NCBI GenBank assembly: GCA_946622835.1
Contig: CAMOQI010000026.1
Location: 1 to 8,245 of the forward strand
Direction: 5' to 3'
DNA: 8,245 nt
Source: an uncultured Candidatus Melainabacteria bacterium
GTDB lineage: Bacteria > Cyanobacteriota > Vampirovibrionia > Gastranaerophilales > Gastranaerophilaceae
The position numbers and the translations under genes were made by a program. The notes beneath the pieces are model-generated. The model was given only the letters and a program-made list of their open reading frames with translations, searched no databases and was not told the origin of the DNA. Below are positions 6,501 to 8,245 of this stretch, piece after piece (position 1 is the first letter of the stretch; each line of letters opens with the position of its first letter).

Positions 6501-6966
6501 TGGTCTTGTTACGTCGGCAGGGTTAAATATTGCACAACAGATAATAGGTACGGCGATGATGGTTCAAGGCACCAAAATGTTACTGGAAGGCGGAATAGAA
6601 GAAAAAACAGGTATTCTTGCTTCCTCAGCAGGTGCTGCCGGTCTTGTTGTTCATTCACAAGTTAAAGATGATAAAGCAGATGTTGAAAATAGTGAAAAAT
6701 CTTCGGTCACATTCTTGAATATGACAAGAGGTGTACAAAGACAAAACAGAGCAGCTGTTGAGGAAATTAGAGCTGAAAACACAACATCTGTTGAAGAAGT
6801 TAACTTGATTGCCGCATCTGCAACAGCTAATGCAAATTCTGTTGACAGAACAGAAACGGACGATAAAGCAGAAAAGAAACTTGCAAGATTTAATAAAGAA
6901 ACAGAAATTGAATCCCGCAAAAAAAGGAAAAAAGTTATTGCGGTTTCCTCTTCTTCAAGAGGCTAG
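3517..6966 (+). CDS. Giant helical protein with duplicated coiled-coil/glycine-heptad module
   Basis: An 1149-residue protein of no family I recognise. The ATG follows AAGG (3508-3511) at five bases and is preceded by an in-phase AT-rich leader. Order of parts: an N-terminal domain rich in aromatic and acidic residues (about 1-150); coiled coil (about 172-240 and 265-310); a more globular stretch (311-390); a disordered linker (391-420); module A (421-660); a Ser/Glu/Gln-rich disordered linker (661-804); module B (805-1046); and a C-terminal part ending in a basic cluster, RKKRKK, and SSSSRG. The modules are diverged duplicates. Each has a Y-x-V-x-x-x-F-S entry motif, long charged coiled coil, then a Gly/Ala-rich hydrophobic segment opening with VVGAGT and glycine every seven residues. 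There is no signal peptide and no cysteine, and only three tryptophans. The gene stands alone with its own terminator. Possible roles are an envelope or cytoskeletal scaffold, a secreted pore or translocator-like protein, or a tape-measure-like protein; the sequence does not decide, and no phage or secretion genes are adjacent. Confidence 0.9.
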   Translation: MRSQRLGKEKINFKLKHNEVGKYPTDGITLDDVREGYLKKFTPEQIEKAKQLKAKQLALYEAGELKSEPKFSDEYYLDYVESMVHTSNIARVREMAQNRLLNYAITDIEWAQYSYEEILQMEQNGYKIPQEVLEWAHSQQQADVTDYIVLMDSVETDDLSDTTDVTASDELSKYRAQSLKDIARIEKAEKETQENIQQYNETQEKAKSIQQSKMFGYKKELKKAEEMTEEWKKLNDKKEAGTLNIFEQNRYEKLSEELKGSSSGFLARIKAENFELDDFLSKLDVLDKKIEKNNEIVIEATQNATDLTNIERQYAPSQLPVATKGVIFDGKGPTLDTLYNINIEDISRIAIQKSTDLNELDTSTLEDIQSEAVQNLVGFAVDYTKESGDVINKTEGVTGSTQEGDSQKSQEGKPQEEKDNYNVARVFSAANAAVATGMTIAATQDMISAQKSSQKKEKELIKQVNQAEKDIQNLDKEVNAVDSEHQNNLSEEESFLMQLEELNAQEQSQEVPEENPEQAPEKEALNDQINSLRKEDSKLTAKVVAASGKSSASIQKSKNFASILRNETRTFEQIRKTAEKVSTDTAVVGAGTTFLGQANTMVGTALVETGAVMASSIIPATVIAGLKMVSAGVSLAQIGALEIITGAVATETGIVGAGLASTAKSVTSSNETTDKNSQVDIKEDEAAVKGIVNGLDIEVSAQDIQEGSAPTQAISDEETLSAESSDAVKPAFGEVQVSQQSQSAVRPISSEVRSEGVSSSVETQKSGNIQSLSPNTSGNIDNAKTPNGEVDSETVAQEPKARGAYDVEKDFSISGAVNATKTTIKASDDVLSSRSEARSKEASYDAKILEINKINQQIDANRQLALSITAQQQQRAAQVSAQIGIQDAIIRKAQEEGNPEELDAAQNNIQILTDNFDSEVTDSEKMFTSNITEMDGIVNRVQTDRINLKSELVDFNKKIDEQLDASQKTLVVGAGTSGVGFARGFAGSLLAQSGYGLVTSAGLNIAQQIIGTAMMVQGTKMLLEGGIEEKTGILASSAGAAGLVVHSQVKDDKADVENSEKSSVTFLNMTRGVQRQNRAAVEEIRAENTTSVEEVNLIAASATANANSVDRTETDDKAEKKLARFNKETEIESRKKRKKVIAVSSSSRG
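4777..5496 (+). repeat. Module A of the internal duplication (residues 421-660)
   Basis: This part opens with YNVARVFSAANAAVATG, continues through charged heptad-like helices (about 450-505 and 521-582, with a Pro/Glu-rich break at 506-520), and ends in the segment that begins VVGAGT at 587. Glycines at 589, 596, 603 and 610, then 625, 632, 639, 646 and 653, are spaced exactly seven apart. The break between the two runs contains P619, a natural turn. It matches module B at a constant offset of 384 residues up to residue 610. Confidence 0.75.
5929..6654 (+). repeat. Module B of the internal duplication (residues 805-1046)
   Basis: This part opens with YDVEKDFSISGAVNAT, has long charged helices (about 831-970), and reaches VVGAGT at 971, exactly 166 residues after its first Tyr, as in module A. 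Glycines at 973, 980, 987 and 994, then 1011, 1018, 1025, 1032 and 1039, repeat the seven-residue spacing. A two-residue insertion relative to module A falls in the presumed turn. The first 37 residues share 14 identities with module A without gaps. Confidence 0.75.
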
Positions 6967-6983
6967 GGTTATATTATTTAATA

Positions 6984-7011
6984 AAAAAGACCGGATTATT
7001 CCGGTCTTTTT
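6984..7011. terminator. Bidirectional rho-independent terminator
   Basis: AAAAAGACCGGA (6984-6995) pairs perfectly with TCCGGTCTTTTT (7000-7011) around a four-base loop, giving a 12-bp stem with a GACCGG core. It is flanked by A and T runs on both sides, so it can stop transcription both ways. It lies 17 bases after the stop of the large plus-strand gene and 23 bases after the stop of the convergent small gene. Confidence 0.92.
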
Positions 7012-7034
7012 CGTTAAATTATTTAATTGATTAT

Positions 7035-7223
7035 TTATTTTATATCATCTTTTATAACTATAAGGTTATTCATAATCTTCATAGCACATGTGGGAAGAAC
7101 AACATGCTCAAGCCCGTCTGCAATACCAATGATTTTTCCTGCGCCAAGAACAACTTCATCCCCTTTGTACATGAATTTGTAATCTGTTTTTCTGTCTGAA
7201 CGAATAGTGATTTTTTCTGACAT
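7035..7223 (-). CDS. Small beta-rich protein, 62 residues, unknown function
   Basis: It begins MSEKITIRSDRKTDYKFMYK and ends with NNLIVIKDDIK. Alternating hydrophobic and polar residues (KITIRS, GDEVVLGAG, LEHVVLP, NLIVIKDD) suggest a small beta barrel or sandwich. There is no signal peptide, membrane segment or clear metal motif, and just one cysteine. I do not recognise the family; it lacks the CsrA pattern. The reading frame opens as far as a TTG at 7313, but that extension would run through an excellent promoter. The ATG at 7223 has AAAGGG eight bases upstream, so I chose it. The gene is a single-gene unit, convergent with the large gene across a shared terminator and divergent from the symporter gene. 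A well-formed promoter, ribosome site and terminator argue that it is truly expressed. Confidence 0.8.
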   Translation of the reverse strand: MSEKITIRSDRKTDYKFMYKGDEVVLGAGKIIGIADGLEHVVLPTCAMKIMNNLIVIKDDIK

Positions 7224-7231
7224 TTGATACA

Positions 7232-7237
7232 CCCTTT
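7232..7237 (-). promoter_or_regulatory. Ribosome binding site of the 62-residue gene
   Basis: On the minus strand AAAGGG lies eight bases before the ATG at 7223. With the promoter it decides for the short reading over the TTG at 7313. Confidence 0.65.
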
Positions 7238-7257
7238 CTTTATCACTTACGGCTGTG

Positions 7258-7286
7258 ATTATAATATATTCAATTTGAAAAATCAA
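7258..7286 (-). promoter_or_regulatory. Strong sigma-70-type promoter of the 62-residue gene
   Basis: On the minus strand TTGATT (7286-7281) and a perfect TATAAT (7263-7258) are separated by exactly 17 bases. Transcription would begin near 7251, leaving a leader of about 28 bases with the ribosome site in place. This is one of the two best promoter matches in the window. Confidence 0.75.
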
Positions 7287-7297
7287 GCAAATATTGT

Positions 7298-7328
7298 TTG
7301 AAACTTTACCCAAATTTTTGTTTATAGT
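7298..7328 (+). promoter_or_regulatory. Candidate promoter of the symporter gene
   Basis: TTGAAA (7298-7303) and TATAGT (7323-7328) are separated by 19 bases, longer than ideal. Transcription would start only a few bases before the ATG at 7340. AT-rich sequence yields such matches easily, so this is weak. Confidence 0.3.
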
Positions 7329-7339
7329 AATATTTTTTT

Positions 7340-8245
7340 ATGAATTTAGACAGCCGAATTGATAGCATTTTATCACCTATTGCAAACAAAGTTTCAGGAT
7401 TAATATTTTCACATGTGACAATAAACGGTGTACGTGTAGAATTTTTAATACTTTTGCTTATGATTGCGGCATTGTATTTTACTATAAGGACAAGATTTAT
7501 CGGGTTTTGGGGGTTTAAACATGCTGTTGATTTAATAACAAAAAAGTATAAACATACAGAGATTATAAAAAAGAAAAAACATGGAGAAGTTTCATCATTT
7601 CAAGCATTAACAGCTACAATATCCGCATCTGCCGGCATGGGAAATGTTGTAGGCTCTGCATTAGCAGTGTCTGTTGGCGGTCCGGGAGTTATCTTTTGGA
7701 TGATTGTTGCCGGAATTTTTTCAATGGCACTAAAATTTTCAGAGGTTCTTTTGGGGATAAAATTCAGACAAATTAATCCTGACGGAACTTCATCCGGCGG
7801 TCCTATGTATTACATAATAAATGGGTTAAAAGCTCCATGGATAAAGCCTTTTACCCCTCATCTTTCAAAAATATATGCTTTTTGCTGTGTTTTTGCAATG
7901 ATTGGCGGCTGGAATTTGTTTCAGATTAATGCAATTACTACCCAGATAACTAATGTAACAGGTCTGTTTACTCATCAAAGGTGGATTTTTGGACTTATCG
8001 TTGCTGTTATAACTTATGTAACTGTTATTGGCGGGATTAAGTCAATAGGCAAATTTACATCTAAGGTGACACCGGTGATGTGTACATTATATGTGTTTTC
8101 AGCGTTTATAATTTGTTTGTTAAATATTCAACATGTGCCTCATACCATTGTCTTAATTATAAAAGAAGCATTTAAACCGCAAGCATTTGTGGCAGGAGGT
8201 TTGTTTGGATGTATGTTGTGGGGATTTCGCAGGGCTATGTTTGCA
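7340..8245 (+). CDS. Sodium:alanine/glycine symporter (AGCS family), 3' end cut
   Basis: The first 302 residues of an inner-membrane transporter that couples uptake of alanine, glycine or similar amino acids to sodium. Family members usually have about 440-540 residues, so roughly the last third is outside the window. Family hallmarks are plain: GEVSSFQALTATISASAG (residues 82-99) leading into GNVVGSALAVSVGGPGVIFW (101-120), then GGPMYYI (153-159), GGIKSIGKFTSKVTP (231-245) and finally GFRRAMFA (295-302). The last is the start of the conserved G-x-R-R-A-x-F-x-N-E-A-G motif, where the window stops. Hydrophobic segments lie near 33-50, 105-127, 178-196, 213-231 and 246-262. An in-frame stop at 7328-7330 makes the ATG at 7340 the first possible start, yet no Shine-Dalgarno site precedes it. 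Substrate specificity cannot be read from this part. Confidence 0.93.
   Translation, partial: MNLDSRIDSILSPIANKVSGLIFSHVTINGVRVEFLILLLMIAALYFTIRTRFIGFWGFKHAVDLITKKYKHTEIIKKKKHGEVSSFQALTATISASAGMGNVVGSALAVSVGGPGVIFWMIVAGIFSMALKFSEVLLGIKFRQINPDGTSSGGPMYYIINGLKAPWIKPFTPHLSKIYAFCCVFAMIGGWNLFQINAITTQITNVTGLFTHQRWIFGLIVAVITYVTVIGGIKSIGKFTSKVTPVMCTLYVFSAFIICLLNIQHVPHTIVLIIKEAFKPQAFVAGGLFGCMLWGFRRAMFA

Noticed and set aside
6651..6920. 89-codon open frame on the minus strand near the end of the giant gene
   Set aside because: Antisense shadow with Ser/Ala/Leu-biased composition and no start signals.
3517..6966. Prophage tape-measure gene
   Set aside because: Coiled coils with hydrophobic stretches fit loosely, but neighbours are chromosomal housekeeping and transport genes with separate promoters and no phage structural genes, so it is kept only as a minor alternative.
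7035..7223. CsrA or another known small RNA-binding regulator
   Set aside because: Size and beta-rich character are similar, but the N-terminal MLVLTRK-like pattern and the conserved C-terminal part of CsrA are absent.
7224..7313. 30-residue N-terminal extension of the small minus-strand gene
   Set aside because: It would need a TTG start and would read through the TTGATT/TATAAT promoter; the ATG at 7223 has its own ribosome site.

Overview
The window is AT-rich bacterial chromosome with six protein genes, two of them cut by the window edges. It carries no RNA gene, CRISPR array, insertion sequence or phage structural cassette that I can recognise. The low GC content, A/T-rich promoters and gene style would fit a host-associated anaerobe; non-photosynthetic Cyanobacteriota (Gastranaerophilales) is one guess. 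The sequence alone does not prove a lineage.

Layout. On the minus strand, read right to left from 3253: an exported ten-repeat TPR protein (2063-3253), an M17 leucyl aminopeptidase (pepA, 607-2001) with its own sigma-70-like promoter, and an unrecognised protein truncated by the left edge (1-553). The start codon of that last gene lies inside a 12-bp hairpin that may also end the pepA transcript. A 263-bp divergent region (3254-3516) holds an 18-bp A6T6 palindrome, a pair of 8-bp direct repeats spaced exactly 10 bp apart and a small palindrome. It separates the TPR gene from a large plus-strand gene (3517-6966). That gene ends at a strong bidirectional terminator (6984-7011) shared with a convergent 62-residue protein gene (7035-7223, minus). 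A second divergent promoter region leads to a sodium:alanine/glycine symporter gene (AGCS family, 7340 onward), cut by the right edge.

The most interesting object is the 1149-residue, cysteine-free, mostly helical protein at 3517-6966. It contains two diverged copies of one module, at residues about 421-660 and 805-1046. Each copy is a conserved entry motif, about 165 residues of charged coiled coil, then a Gly/Ala-rich hydrophobic segment opening with VVGAGT. The entry motif and VVGAGT lie 166 residues apart in both copies. Both hydrophobic segments place glycine at exactly every seventh position, four times and then five times, with a phase break between them where copy one has a proline. 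This looks like a helical hairpin with glycine-lined packing faces, perhaps membrane-inserting. I know of no named family with this architecture. A type III translocator-like, scaffold or envelope-spanning role is speculation.

The aminopeptidase and the symporter both fit use of peptides and amino acids. The genes otherwise appear to be separate transcription units, and I see no evidence that all six form one system.
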